64,000 nt of DNA from contig NC_134022.1 of NCBI RefSeq assembly GCF_040712315.1, forward strand, positions 5,580,001 to 5,644,000. The letters are read 5' to 3'. The notes beneath the pieces were generated by a model. That model made no database searches and was not told the DNA's origin. It worked only from the letters and a program-made list of their open reading frames with translations. This document shows positions 22,857-34,938 of the stretch, piece after piece (position 1 is the stretch's first letter; the number at the start of each line of letters is the position of its first letter). The translations under genes and the position numbers were made by a program. The stretch comes from Castanea sativa (Eukaryota; Streptophyta; Magnoliopsida; Fagales; Fagaceae).

Positions 22857-25139
22857 TTAATAATAATACCTTCTAAGATTATTTACATTCCATGGACGTG
22901 GTACAATTCTTTCGTCTAGGTCAGCTAGCCTATAAGACCCTATGCCTGCTACTGAAACAATACGATAGGGGCCTTCCCAGTTGGGTCCTAGCTTACCCCA
23001 AGCTGGATTCTTAGAAGTGCCTACAACTTTCCTTAGTACAAGATCGCCTGGTGCAAGTGGTCTTAGTTTCACGTGGGCATCATATCCTCGTTTTAACTTC
23101 TATTGATAATAAGTCATTTGGACCATAGCCGCCTCACGCCGTTCCTCAAGTAAATCAAGATCTTTTCCTAGGAGTCCCCTGTTATTCTCTGGGCTAAAAG
23201 AACTCGTCTTTAAAGTAGGAAAACCATATTCCAGTGGTATCACCGCCTCGGCTCCATAAGTCATAGAGAATGGCGTTTCTCCAGTGGACTTGCGCGGTGT
23301 GGTCTGATACGTCCACAGGACATGAGGGAGCTCTTCTACCCATCTGCCTTTCGTATCGTCCAACCTCTTCTTGAGCCCGTTGACTATGACCTTGTTAACG
23401 GCCTCGACTTGCCCATTTCCCCGAGGATAAGCTGGGGTAGAGTATCTATTTGTGATACCCATGTCACCACAATATTGCCTAAAGGCGTTGCTGTCAAATT
23501 GAACGCCATTTTCTGAGACAAGTGTATGTGGTATACCGAATCTAGTGACAATATTTTTCCATATAAATTTCTTGGAATCAACATCTCGGATATTGGCTAA
23601 GGGCTCAGCTTCAACCCATTTAGTGAAGTAGTCGGTCCCTACGAGCAGCCATCTTTTGTTTCCAGCAGCTCTCGGAAATGGCCCTACAATGTCCAAGCCC
23701 CATTGTGCGAAAGGCCAAGGGCTAGAGAGAGGGTTGAGAACCCCTCCAGGTTGGTGAATATTAGGGGTGAACCTTTGACATTGATCACATTTTCTGGCAT
23801 AGTCCTGAGCCTCCCTCTGCATATTGGGCCACCAATAATACTGAGTCAGGGCTCTATGGGCTAAGGACCTTCCCCCAGTGTGGCTCCCACAAATTCCCTC
23901 ATGCAGTTCCTCCAGTAATGCTTCTGTTGATTCAGGGTGTACACACAACAAGTACGGTCCTGAAAAGGATCGTTTGTAGAGCTTCTGGTCCTCGGACAAC
24001 CAGAAACGCGGTGCCTTTCGACGTATCTTTTCTGCTTCAGCCTTGTCCTCGGGAAGGATGTCATTCTTAAGAAAAAATACGATCGAGTCCATCCAGCTAG
24101 GACAAGGCCTTATTAGATGAATGCGAGGTGCGTTAGCAGTTACAAGAGAAGGTTCTACCAAATCCTCAACGAGGATAACCCTTGGTAAACCTTGAGCCGA
24201 GGATGTTGCCAACGTAGCCAAAGAATCTGCATGAGTGTTTCTACTCCTAGAGACGTGAGCTAAGGCAAAGGAGTCGAATTTAGCCTGCTGACGTTTGACC
24301 TGGGCCAAATATTCCTGCATTCTGGGGTCTCTAGCCTCCATGGTCCCCATGACTTGGCCGACCACTAACTGAGAGTCCGAGAACACATGGATTTCCTTGC
24401 CACCCATCTTATGTACCATCTGCATGCCTACCAAAACTGCTTCATACTCGGCCTCATTGTTAGTAGCCGAGAAGGCCAATCTCAAAGATTTTTTGAAAAC
24501 AATTCCTTCAGGGGACATCAGAACAAGTCCAACACCAGACCCTTTTTGATTAGCAGCCCCATCCACATAAACTCTCCATGCCGAGGGCAATACGGCCGTG
24601 ATCACACCAACTGATTTTTCACCCATGTGTGCTTCTTTCGAAGTTTCTTCTAACAATGGTTCGGTAAACTCTGCCACCAAATCAGCGAGGACCTGGCCCT
24701 TCACCGAGGTGCGAGGCTTGTACTTGACATCAAAGGCTCCCAAAATGGTTTCCCATTTTGCCACCCTGCCAGAGTAATCAGCACTGCGTAACACCGCCTT
24801 GAGAGGCAGCTGGGTCAGAACAACCACAGTATGAGATTGGAAATAATGAGGAAGTTTGCGCGTGGCGTGGACTACAGCCAGAAGCGCTTTTTCCAAGGGC
24901 AGATAGCGCACCCCGGCCTCATTCAAGGACTTACTAACGTAGTAGATCGGTCTTTGCACTCCGCTTTCATTCCTTATAAGGACTAAGCTTACCGCGTGGA
25001 CAGCCACGGCCAGATAAGCGAACAAAACCTCGTCCACCTCAGGGCGAGACAAAATGGGTGGCCGAGAAAGATATTGCTTAAGATGTTGGAAAGCTAACTC
25101 GCAGTCCTCGATCCATTGAAACCCTTTCCACTTGTTCAA
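22857..25139 (-). pseudogene. Tat RNase H, archaeal-type RNase H and integrase
   Basis: Continues gag-RT in the same frame; a third amber at 23102-23100 cuts off the last 71 codons. Numbering from 25139: the first, Ty3-type RNase H covers about 1-150 (SKSLNEAGVRYLPLEKALLA). The second RNase H, about 185-310, keeps a D-E-D-D set (VDGAANQKG, NNEAEYEA, VFSDSQLV, THADSLATLA). The integrase zinc-binding part is about 410-455 (HEGICGSH, then CDQC). In the catalytic core D483 (GLDIVG) and E579 (NGQVEA) are present, but the middle Asp reads Glu (SENG, codon at 23513-23511). The C-terminal GPYRIV core ends at 22857. No chromodomain is seen, as expected for Tat. Confidence 0.88.
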
Positions 25140-26171
25140 CTACTGAAAGAAAGGACGGCACCGGTCAGCTGACCGAGAGATAAATCTATTCAACGCAGCA
25201 ATCATTCCGGTCAATTTTTGAATCTCTTTTGGGTTCCGAGGCGGCTGCAAATTCTGAATAGCCTTAACCTGCACTAGGTTTACCTCTATGCCCCTATGAG
25301 TAATCATATATCCCAAGAACTTTCCAGACCCCACGCCAAAAGAACACTTGGAGGCGTTAAGGCGCAACTTATACTTCCTTAGCATCTGGAAGGTGTCGGC
25401 CAGATCTGTCATGTGGGAAGGTACTGTCTTACTCTTCACCACCATATAATCCACGTATACTTCTATGGTTTTCCCCAGTTGCTGTTCAAACATTCGGGTC
25501 ATCATTCTTTGATAAGTAGCCCCAGCATTTTTTAATCCAAATGGCATGACCTTATAATGATAGTTCCCGGTCAGAGTAATGAAAGCAGTCTTCTCCTGAT
25601 CCTCTAACGCCAAGGGAATTTGGTGGTAACCCTGGAAGGCGTCCAAGAAACTCATCCGAGGATGTCCGACAGTAGCATCTACCAGTTGATCAATCCGTGG
25701 CATTGGGAACGAATCTTTAGGACAGGCCTTGTTCAGATCAGTAAAGTCCACACATACTCTCCACTTGCCGTTCTTCTTTTTAACAACAACAGTATGAGCC
25801 AACCATTCAGGGTAAAAAACTTCTTTGATAGCCCCCGCCCTTTTGAGTTTAAGAACCTCTTCCTTTACAGCCTCAGAGTGTTCTCGGGAAGATCGCCGAG
25901 GTGGCTGCCTCCTTGGAACAATGGCAGGATTGACGTTTAAACGATGACAAATGAAGCTCGAATCTACACCTGGAGCCTCATAGGGGTCCCACACAAAGAC
26001 ATCTATATTATCCTTCAGAAATTCCAACAACTCCCTCTTCTCTTGGTGTGGCAAACGTATGCCGACTTGGAAGAACCTCTCTGGATCATTTGCTATTACA
26101 AACTTCTCTAACTCCTCACAAACAGCCTCATCTCCTGTCATCGCTCCAGGTGCCTCTGGAGCTGTTAATTG
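25140..26171 (-). pseudogene. Tat reverse transcriptase segment, active site YVDY
   Basis: Same frame as gag, between amber stops at 26174-26172 and 25142-25140. From the Met at 26141 there are 333 codons. RT motifs are all recognisable: KKKNGKWRVCVDFTDLNKA, then MSFLDAFQGYHQI, then MPFGLKNAGATYQR. The catalytic box reads YVDY (25457-25446) where the family has YVDD; the second metal-binding Asp is Tyr (codon TAT at 25448-25446), which should abolish activity. The thumb follows (KFLGYMITHRGIE). The copy would need help in trans. Confidence 0.88.
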
Positions 26172-28184
26172 CTATGACTCCTGGATGGGCAAAGTTGATG
26201 ACTCAATTTCTGATTGACGAAGCACCGCAGCCGATATGCATTGCCTAGCCACTACCTGGCTACCGAGGATTTCTTCAACATGCTCCCCTGAGGGGAATTT
26301 AACCTTAACGTGCAAGGTAGAGGAGACAGCTCCCAAAGCGTGCAGCCATGGCCTGGCGAGGATGGCTGTATATGGAGAGTACGCGTCAACCACAATGAAG
26401 TCCACCTCAACCGTTTCTGTACCGGATTGAACGGGTAAACGGATCTGTCCCTTCGGCACAACGGCTCTCCCTTCGAAGCTTATAAGTGGGGAGTCATAAG
26501 GAGTTAGATCTTCTAACTCCAACCTGAGCCCCTTAAATAGATCAGGGTACATGATATCTGCACCGCTGCCCTGATCTATCATCACCCTCCTCACATCATA
26601 GTTCCCTATCCTGAGGGTAACCACAAGAGCATCGTCATGGGGCTGGATAGTTCCTACTTTATCCTCCTCGGAGAATCCCAAGACGGGTAAAGTGCCCTTC
26701 AATCTCTTCGGCCTGCTACTCACATCCTCGGCCTGAGGATGGGAGACCGCCATCACCCTAGTGGGACCTGAGCCGGTCCTACCAGGTGCAGCGAAGATAA
26801 CATTAATTGTTCCCAATGCTGGCCGCGATGAAAGGTTCCTCTGGTTGTTTGAACCAACTTGACTAACCTGCCCAGTGGGCTGACACAAGTGCTGCTTCAA
26901 CTTTCCCTCACTGACGAGCTGCTCTAGATGGTTCCACAGGGTCCGCCAGTTCTCGGTAGTGTGGTCCACATCCTGATGGTACTGACAAAAGAGGTTTTGG
27001 TTTCTTTTCGCAGGGTCCCCTGCCATCTTGCCTGGCCATCTGAAGAAGGGCTCTTTACGAATTTTCTCTAGTAACTGATGCACTGGTTCTTGGAACACAA
27101 TATTTATAGCCTGAGGTGCTGCCGAGCCGGATTGCCCGAAGTAATCCCTCCTCGGCTTATTGTTGTGGTATCTGTCCAACCTGAAATTCCTTCTCTCCTG
27201 TGGGATAACCTTCTCCTTTCCCTTCCCCTGCTGCTGGTCTTCCTCTACCCTCTTGTATTCATCAATACGATCCATAAGGCGGCGTACGCTGCGGACGGGT
27301 TTTTTCGTCAAAGACTTTCTTAGGTCGTGGTCAGTAGGAAGACCTACCTTAAAGGTATTAAGCGCCACCTCATCAAAGTCACCATCTATCTCGTTAAACA
27401 TCTCCCAGTATCGGTCGGAGTATGCTTTCAGTGTCTCCCCTTCCTTCATGGCCATGGATAGCAGCGAGTCCAATGGCCGAGGGACTCTGCTACACGTAAT
27501 GAACCGCGAAGCGAATGCCCTAGTTAGCACCCCAAACGAGCCTACAGACCCCGATTTGAGACCGTTAAACCATCTCATAGCCACAGGTCCCAAGCTGGAG
27601 GGGAAAACTTTACACATCAGAGTCTCATTGTGAGAGTGCACTGCCATCCTCTGGTTGAAGTGACTCACGTGCTCCACCGGATCAGTCCGGCCATTATAGA
27701 TGGTAAAGGTGGGCTGGGTGAACCTCCTGGGAAGCCTCCCCCTCTCAATCCTCCGTGAAAACGGAGATTTAGAGAGTTGGTGCAGCGCCCTACTCATAGT
27801 ATCGTTGCCTAAGCCCCTAGAACGAAGCTTCTTACGTCTGCGGGTTGGCTGGTCGTCCTCCTCACTGGAGGATGTTGCACTGGTGGGGGAGCGAGACCTT
27901 GAACTGTAGCTACTTTCCCTACCCTTCTCCGAGGAAGAATTAGACGAGGACGGTGAAAACTTACGTTTAGCACGGCGTAACTTCCTCTTCAAACGATTGA
28001 TTTCCTTCTGCATGGATTTAGAACCCTCCTCGTGGGTGGTGCTACCCCCGCCATGAGTATGGCTAGCGCCTGGGTATTCTGTACGGACACTCCCTTCACG
28101 ATCCCTTCGATGTTCAAGACGTTCGAAATGATCTTCCGGTTGTGATCCCTGTGACTCTGCATGGTGAGAGCCTAGGCCTGCCAT
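26172..28184 (-). CDS. Tat gag with fused aspartic protease
   Basis: A 670-codon ORF from the ATG at 28184 to an amber TAG at 26174-26172. Residues 1-130 are a basic, Ser/Arg-rich region. The gag core is about 185-275 (MRWFNGL, then FASRF and GETLKAYSDRYWEMF). A knuckle-like motif follows at 400-413, CQYHQDVDHTTENW, in which the expected last Cys is Trp. The protease active site DQGSGAD is at 537-543, with AILARPWLHALGAV downstream. RT continues in the same frame after the TAG, so gag-pol was originally one polyprotein. Gag forms the particle and the protease would cleave the polyprotein. Confidence 0.85.
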   Translation of the reverse strand: MAGLGSHHAESQGSQPEDHFERLEHRRDREGSVRTEYPGASHTHGGGSTTHEEGSKSMQKEINRLKRKLRRAKRKFSPSSSNSSSEKGRESSYSSRSRSPTSATSSSEEDDQPTRRRKKLRSRGLGNDTMSRALHQLSKSPFSRRIERGRLPRRFTQPTFTIYNGRTDPVEHVSHFNQRMAVHSHNETLMCKVFPSSLGPVAMRWFNGLKSGSVGSFGVLTRAFASRFITCSRVPRPLDSLLSMAMKEGETLKAYSDRYWEMFNEIDGDFDEVALNTFKVGLPTDHDLRKSLTKKPVRSVRRLMDRIDEYKRVEEDQQQGKGKEKVIPQERRNFRLDRYHNNKPRRDYFGQSGSAAPQAINIVFQEPVHQLLEKIRKEPFFRWPGKMAGDPAKRNQNLFCQYHQDVDHTTENWRTLWNHLEQLVSEGKLKQHLCQPTGQVSQVGSNNQRNLSSRPALGTINVIFAAPGRTGSGPTRVMAVSHPQAEDVSSRPKRLKGTLPVLGFSEEDKVGTIQPHDDALVVTLRIGNYDVRRVMIDQGSGADIMYPDLFKGLRLELEDLTPYDSPLISFEGRAVVPKGQIRLPVQSGTETVEVDFIVVDAYSPYTAILARPWLHALGAVSSTLHVKVKFPSGEHVEEILGSQVVARQCISAAVLRQSEIESSTLPIQES

Positions 28185-28212
28185 AATATCCCTACCTCTT
28201 CTAGACTAGATT

Positions 28213-28231
28213 TCCCACAGACGGCGTCAAT
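28213..28231 (-). other. Primer binding site of the Tat element
   Basis: Directly inside the 5' LTR the minus strand reads TTGACGCCGTCTGTGGGAA. This resembles the TGGCGCCGT-type PBS common in Tat elements; about 12 of 18 positions fit the tRNA-Asp primer as I recall it, so the tRNA is not settled. Confidence 0.6.
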
Positions 28232-28982
28232 TGTAAGTGCACAATTGCACCTGGACCCAAGAACAGTTACGGGCTCAGGCCCAATGAGCCTTAAACAATA
28301 TGAATTTGTAGAGTGTGGGCTTGAAACCCAGGTTAGAAGTATGTGAGGATTAAATGGCAAGCAAAAGATTGCAAACACTCGAAAAATAATGGAGAATATT
28401 GTAAATCAACCTCCTCGGACGTAAGCCAAGAGTTGTTATTATATTATCTTTTCCCCTTTTTTCTTTTCCTTTTTGATTACAAAGAAGTCCGTCCCCCTTT
28501 CCTGTTCTAGGTTGCCCCTTAAATACTCCTCTTGTTAATACTTTGTACACGTGTTGTCCTATCTCCCCCTTAACCTAGATATTTCTTTTCTCAGTGCCTT
28601 TGAATAGTAACCAGAAGTTTCCCTTCCACTGTTCAGGTGTCACTTCCCCATTAATGCGGCCAGGGTGGTAGGTGCAGAGTCTTTAATGTGGAGGTAGCAG
28701 CCTTTATCTTTGACATTTTTCCAACATCGGTGCTTCTAGGGCATTCAAGGGTTCACCCCCTTTAACCATTGGCATTGTTCGTGTCATTCCCTAACCTTTA
28801 CCATGAAATCCCGAGTTCTCCGGTGTCCATCTGCAGAGAAATTCACCCTCGGCTAGATCCTCGGATCCTCGGCGTATGGGCCGACCCATAGTACTAACAA
28901 GTCCTAAACCCAAGAGCAGGTCGGTCTTCCTTAGCATGGCCCAACGGCCCATGTAACCATCAGAGTCTTTTTACCCCCCACA
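28232..28982 (-). repeat. 5' LTR of the Tat element
   Basis: 751 bp. Transcription of the element should start here and proceed toward lower coordinates. Partner of 17690-18440. Confidence 0.95.
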
Positions 28983-28987
28983 GTAAA
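28983..28987. repeat. Target-site duplication, right (GTAAA)
   Basis: Matches GTAAA at 17685-17689. It lies 95 bp below the end of neprosin exon 6, inside the following intron. Confidence 0.9.
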
Positions 28988-31429
28988 TATTTTAAATGAA
29001 TAATAATATCATAAATGATTAATATAAAAAAAGAATGATGTATCATAGCATGATTTCTCACTTTAATGGACAATGTATTACCTGAGCTATCAAAATGTCA
29101 GCAACGAATTGTTGTCCTTGAAATACTGAAACATTGGCGACAAGCGAACCAGGGTGAAGACGAGGATGCACTTGTACAAACCCAGGGCATTCAGTATTGA
29201 AACAACCAGTGTTCCCAAAGTTGTCTACCTGTAAACATATAAGCGAAAGTAGGGATATATTCATGAAAGTACTTATAAACACTATAGTTAAGAATGAAAA
29301 TGATTTGGTTCTTACTGTCCAAAATGTTGTTATTCGTGTACGAGTATCACCACCGTATAACACTGGATCCACCTATGAATGTCAATACAATGATACAAAA
29401 ATCCTTTATAACAGTGTAATATGGAATATAAAGGAAGGTTATAATATTAATGACATCAATCTATGTATATTGAACTGATTAGTCAAGAGACACAGAAATA
29501 TATTTTGTCACTTACTGCCCAACCGACTTGTATGCTTTCAAGTCCATTGAATTGTCCATTTTGAACCCAAATTTGAGCCATACTGTATTGGCCCATTTCC
29601 ACACTTGGATTGTCCAAAGAGAAAATCGCCCGAGCACCATGATTAATTCTATTTTTCGACTTTGTGTGATATGTAGCATACTAGAAACCAAAAAAAGAAA
29701 AGAAAAAAGAATTAGCTTATGAACTACATCTAGTTTAACATAATTGTGCCATCAATAGCCACCATTTAAATAATATGAATTAGAAAATTATATTTTACTA
29801 ATGTTAAAGTTTCCCTATAAAATTCAGTGGCTTTATTATTTTATGTCAATACCATGATATACCAAAAAAATTCATTTAAAGATTTGACAATGTTAACTAG
29901 GAGGTGATACTGGTAGGTATAGATTGAAATCCAGAGAATGGGGGGTGTTACAGATATATAAAGAAATAAATAAATAAGAGAACACTACATTCGAATCATA
30001 GAATGCATGTTAAATTTTGAAGATTATAATTATTGAGGAAAAAAAAATATACCTACAAGAAACTTAATTACTTTTGATTTTAGACTAATGATGTTCTACA
30101 TTATAAAGCATTTGTAATGCTAACTGTCAAGAACCTTATAATTCAACTAATACATTTTGGCCTTATAATATTAGCTAATGATATATATTATCTGTAAAAT
30201 TTATTGTATGCTATAGGGTTTTAGCATACAATTTTCCCAATTATTATATTCACAAACTCAAACGTTGTTGATTGTATAAGAAACAAATGATGCTTTTAGG
30301 ACACCCTCGTTAATTCACAGTCAAAATCCACTTTTGGTCTTTAAATTGGATTTTTGCCATTATAGACAGGTGGTCATTCATATCATATGACATGAAAATG
30401 ATATAGGATAGGTGAAAAAATGCCACTAAACCACAAGGTCATTGAAATAGAAAAGAAAAAATAATTAAAACATAAGAATTTGAGCACGTACGAAATATTC
30501 CGTTTAAATATATTTGTGTTTTATAGTAATAAAAAGTGAATATAAATAGTTAACTTACTTGTTGGCTCGGGTTATCGTCTGTAAAATTTTTAGAATGATA
30601 TTTTGAGTGAGAATACTCATTTCTTAGGCGATTGGATTTAATCTTCATAATAGGTACCATTCCTGGTGGACACCCTTCATCTTGAAGGCCAATTTTGGAA
30701 AATTTACCAATTTTGGTGTCATAATTATTCAGCACATTTCCAGAAAAACTTGGAGCCATCTGTTAAGTTAAACTAATTGCATGTTAGTTTAGTAAACAAT
30801 AAAAGTTAAATCTAAATTGGTAAATACAAAATACACACCTAAAAAAAATAAAAGTAAATAAAGAAAATAAAAATGTTTACTTAGTACAAGTCACATGTAT
30901 CCAAGCAATATGTGCAGAACAACCTTAACTATGGAGACAAAGACCATAGAAAACTAGAAATCACAGTAAGATATTGTTCTCAAGCAAATAACTTGAATCT
31001 TTTCGGCTATCTGAATATTTCCAACATTTGCTATTGGCATTTTGGGCTGTGAGAGCGAAGGCCAAACCAACACAACCCAAATTGGCAACTTTGTAAGCAG
31101 TCCATTTGAGGTTTATTCAAAGTAATATTAACACTAAGTCTTCAATTGAATTATTTGTACATTAAAATAATAAGAAAATGAGAAAATTGGATCCAAATAA
31201 TTTTATGAATTAAGTTGGAGGGAATTTTTGTTTTTGTGAAAGTTAAATTTTAATGAAGTTTGGTAAATTAAGATAAAAAGTAATTTTGTTTTCTATTAAT
31301 TTAAATGAACTAAAATTCTATATAATTAGAATAAAATAAAACTACTCAGCACAAATTAAAAATTAAATAAGAATAAAGTAATTGTAATAAAAAAAAATTA
31401 TGAATAACAAAGAAGTAATATAGTTCTTT

Positions 31430-31620
31430 GAGTAGTGCTATAGCTACAAATTATTTTATAACATATTTACAAACTATTGATGTGACAAATTCTTATTAGT
31501 TCTAATATGGATCTACCACTAACATTACATTTATGTTTACCAATAATTATTTGAAAATTACTAAAGCCACATCAATGGTTTGTAAAAGTGTTGTAAATTA
31601 GTTTATATGTAGCATTACTC
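31430..31620. mobile_element. MITE with 9-bp target duplication (MULE-like)
   Basis: A 191-bp element in neprosin intron 2. Ends GAGTAGTGCTATAGCTAC and, read inward, GAGTAATGCTACATATAA; the arms continue through ACAAAC(T/C)ATTGATGTG. Flanked by tagttcttt at 31421-31429 and 31621-31629. The 9-bp duplication points to Mutator-type transposition. No coding capacity. Confidence 0.8.
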
Positions 31621-31784
31621 TAGTTCTTTTGAGTGAGTAAACAATTGATTTATTAGAAGATCTAAATTTGATCAAGAGGATGTTAATGACATTAAATAAT
31701 TAGATTCTAATAACTTTAAAAAGTAATGACATTAATTTAAAAATTAATTACTTTTATTAACAATTAATAAGATACTATATTACC

Positions 31785-32423
31785 TAGGGTTGTTTTCGGT
31801 GCGGTGCAGTGCAGCACGGTGCAATTTTGGGCCATTTTTTGCACTACATTTTGCAATGTAGTTTAGCCAAAACCATAATTGCACTACACCTTATATTTGC
31901 GGTCACATGTGTAGTGTGGTGCGATGCGGTTTAGAGTTTAGCCAAAACCATAACCATACCGCACCTCATTTTTGCGGTGCAGTGTTTAAGATGCGGTTTA
32001 AATGGTTTGAACTCGGTATATTTTTCAAATTTTGGGCTTATCCTACCCAGCCCAAAACAAAATTTTCCCTTTATTTTGGACAAAGTTTTAAACTAATGAG
32101 CTAATTTTTCTTTATTTTGGGTTGGCTTTCCTAGTCCATACTTGCTAAAGTTATCAATTGTTTTTTGAAAATTAGGGTTATTAAACTATTAATAATATAT
32201 TTTATATTAAAAATATATATATATATATATATATTAATATATAAAGAGTATGCGGTGTGGTGTGGTGTGGTGAGATTTGTGTGTTTTTCTTATTATAAAA
32301 CCGCAAATTGCACTGCACTATGCAGTGTAGTGCACTATTACTTGCAATGTGGTGCAGTTATGCCATTTTACGGATAGTTTTGGTACGATTTTTGCAATGT
32401 GTATGGTTTGATGAACATCCCTA
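31785..32423. mobile_element. Probable non-autonomous hAT-type element
   Basis: A 639-bp block with ends TAGGGTTGTTTTCGG and, read inward, TAGGGATGTTCATC. It is full of GTGCAGTG and GCGGT motifs on both strands near the ends, similar in style to the element at 1933-3062. No matching 8-bp duplication could be found, so the boundaries are tentative. It contains a TA run near 32214-32238. Confidence 0.5.
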
Positions 32424-34912
32424 CTTGAGAGTGTGATCACTAATTGTTGAGACTTGACTGATAAAATGAATTTTAAATTTATTTTAATTATTTGGTAATA
32501 GAATTTTATATGTGTAGTAGAATTTGGAGATACATAATTTTAAGTACATAAGTTGTATCATAAAGTACATGATTGGAAAAATGAAACATCAAATAAATTT
32601 ATTGCATCACACATACAAAAAATACATTAAAAAATAACAAACTATGATTTTTTTTTTCTATAAAACAAGGCACTCACGAATGATAAATTTGCATAGTCTA
32701 CCAATAATCTATACTTGCTACAATTAGGAAAATTATCACTCTTTGGTATCCACTATTTAGGTGTTCCAAAATACTAACAAAACTTCTAAATTATTTAAAA
32801 ACTTTAAGTAATATGGTCAAATACATAAAATTAATTATTTTCAAAATCCTAACTTAACCCTGAGGAGTCAGTTTAGAGATTTCTAAGGTTTCATGATATC
32901 CACTAGCTACTTGTAATAACCTAATATGTGTGGGATGGGGGGACTGCATATTTCCAAAGAAATATTTAGATACTTGAAGAGGTTTGAATACCCTCATTTG
33001 TCCCAAAAAAAATCCTAACTTTAAGGCTTTATTTACAAGAATTATGTTAAGTAGATATCGTGGAATCCTAATTATTTAGAACTTGATTTTAATTTTTAGA
33101 AAAATAAAAATAAAGGAAACCAAAATACGTGGGATCGAGTGGTGCCTGAATTTTGTGATTCTTAAGTAAAGGATGATCAAAAGCCGGTTGCTTGTATATA
33201 TCCACGCAATCAAATTCACGGTCATCTCTTTGCTGTACAAGTGAAAGAAAAAAATTAGTCTTGGATCTTTGAAATAAAAATGGTTAATCTAACAATAGAT
33301 TTTAATATACCTAAAGCAAGTAGATGAGAAAAATAGAAAATTAACTTTAGTAATCTAATTTATTATATTTGCCTACTAAATTTGTAAACAAATTCTTATC
33401 AAGAAATGCATGCCTGGGTTTTCCTAGTGTCAATTATAAATATTATTAACATTAAAACTATATATGTCATACATGTCATTGCTACTTTGACATCTCAAAT
33501 TTTATTACTATTTATATATCAGGGCAATCTTACATTTGGATAATTATTTACTCTCCTACCCAAATAGCTTGTGTTAATTGTTAGATCAATAAAAATAAAC
33601 TAGCTTCATCACACGCGCTCTACACTTGTGCGATGAGGCCTTTTTTTTTTTTTTTTTTGGATTCAGTGTCATAATTATTTTTTGAGAATCTAATTTATAT
33701 GTGAATAAAACAATTTGAAAATCAATAGGAAAGTGACCCTATTTTGTAAGCAATATTTTAGTGAGAGTTAGAGTTGTGTATTTTACCAGATTATCCTTTA
33801 GTTTTATCTCTACTTAAACATAGAGATATAAAGGTATTTTTGAACCAAAAAAATGAGGATTCCAATCAAAGGAAGCTTTTTAAATAGCAGTACAGATACT
33901 AATGCTCTGTTTGAGTAAAATATTTTCTGTATTTTATAGTATTTGTTTATTCCAATATACTTAAAACAAAAGACTAATTTCACTACCTTTTTCTACACAC
34001 ATATGATTTAGTAAAAATAAATTTTGTTAAATTATAAATAAAAATATAAATGAATAATATTGTTAGTTATTTTTCTTGAAAACACCTTCATATATAAGAA
34101 CTTCAATTAAAACAACATGACTATGCAGCTAAATTGAATTATTTATTTAAATTTGTAATTTACTTATACCACTATGTACTTTTTTTTCAATTATTTTTTA
34201 CATCAACGCTTTTAAATATTTTTTAAAAACTTCAACGAAACGAAACATATACATATTTCAAGCATGAGTTTTTTTCTTGTAAACATAAGAATTATGCTTC
34301 ATTATAATGTTATAACTCACAACCAAACTAATGAATAGGTTTAGTTATTACATTACAACACACTTTATTACTAGTAATAAAGATTACAATTTTTACCGTA
34401 ATTCTTATTCAATGTACCAAATGTACCATTAGTTTTTAAAAACATGAATGTAAGTACCTGAATTGGCTTCACATTGGTTGTTCCTTCTCCAACAGCTTTG
34501 TAGTACAAACAAAGACATAGAACTAGTAAGAGATATAAACCCATATTTACTCGTAAGCCGGCACTCAACATACAATATTACTATCTTTTTGATTTTTGAT
34601 TCATCTTCCCATCTTCCTAACCTATAAATACGTGTTGTAACTTACAAGACATAAACCGAGTCTTGTTTGGTAACTATTATAAGCAATATATTATTTTTAG
34701 ATTTAATGCTCATACACCGCCCTCCTAAAATAAAAAAATCATAAGAAAAATATTAGTTGTTTTAGTTATTATAGATTTAATAGTCATTACAAATATAAGG
34801 TAACTTCTTTTCCTTGAGAAAAATATGTAAGGTATAATTATCTTGCAAAATCAACCTACCATCCATTTTGGATTAACTTTTCAGCTGTTCCAAAATTCCC
34901 TTAAATACAATT

Positions 34913-34938
34913 TGTGTGTGTGTGTGTGTGTGTGTGTG
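34913..34938. repeat. TG microsatellite
   Basis: About 13 TG units upstream of the neprosin copy. Confidence 0.9.

Larger units (their letters stand above)
17690..28982 (-). mobile_element. Full-length Tat-lineage Ty3/gypsy retrotransposon
   Basis: An 11,293-bp element with TG...CA LTRs (17690-18440 and 28232-28982, 751 bp each) and a perfect 5-bp target duplication GTAAA (17685-17689 and 28983-28987). Transcription is right to left. Order: 5' LTR, PBS, gag-protease, RT, RNase H, second (archaeal-type) RNase H, integrase, a 151-bp tandem array, an antisense gene, PPT, 3' LTR. A second RNase H, a long pol-3' LTR spacer with tandem repeats and an antisense ORF are known hallmarks of the Tat/Ogre/Grande group. 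The LTRs differ at six positions by eye, all transitions, so insertion is recent. Pol has in-frame stops and altered catalytic residues. Confidence 0.93.
29082..34544 (-). pseudogene. Neprosin-family (DUF239) gene, 3' end missing
   Basis: Six exons read in one frame (248 codons): 34544-34458 (signal peptide MGLYLLLVLCLCLYYKAVGEG), 33232-33146 (activation-peptide motif FDCVDIYKQPAFDHPLLKNH), 30759-30559 (EGCPPGMVPI), 29680-29516 (MAQIWVQNGQFNGLESIQVG), 29372-29316 (VLYGGDTRTRITTFWT) and 29228-29082 (GNTGCFNTECPGFVQVHP). Acceptors are AG and most donors GT; exon 2 is followed by GC, a poor context. The expected C-terminal exon is absent: 95 bp after exon 6 the Tat element begins, and nothing suitable follows beyond it. 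The IEAGW-type motif that in neprosin carries a catalytic Glu reads IQVGW. The family are secreted proline-specific peptidases or inactive relatives. Probably a non-functional copy. Confidence 0.75.

Noticed and set aside
17808..28550. Identical 66-codon minus-strand ORFs at 17808-18008 and 28350-28550
   Set aside because: They are the same LTR sequence read twice; no protein family and no reason to be translated.
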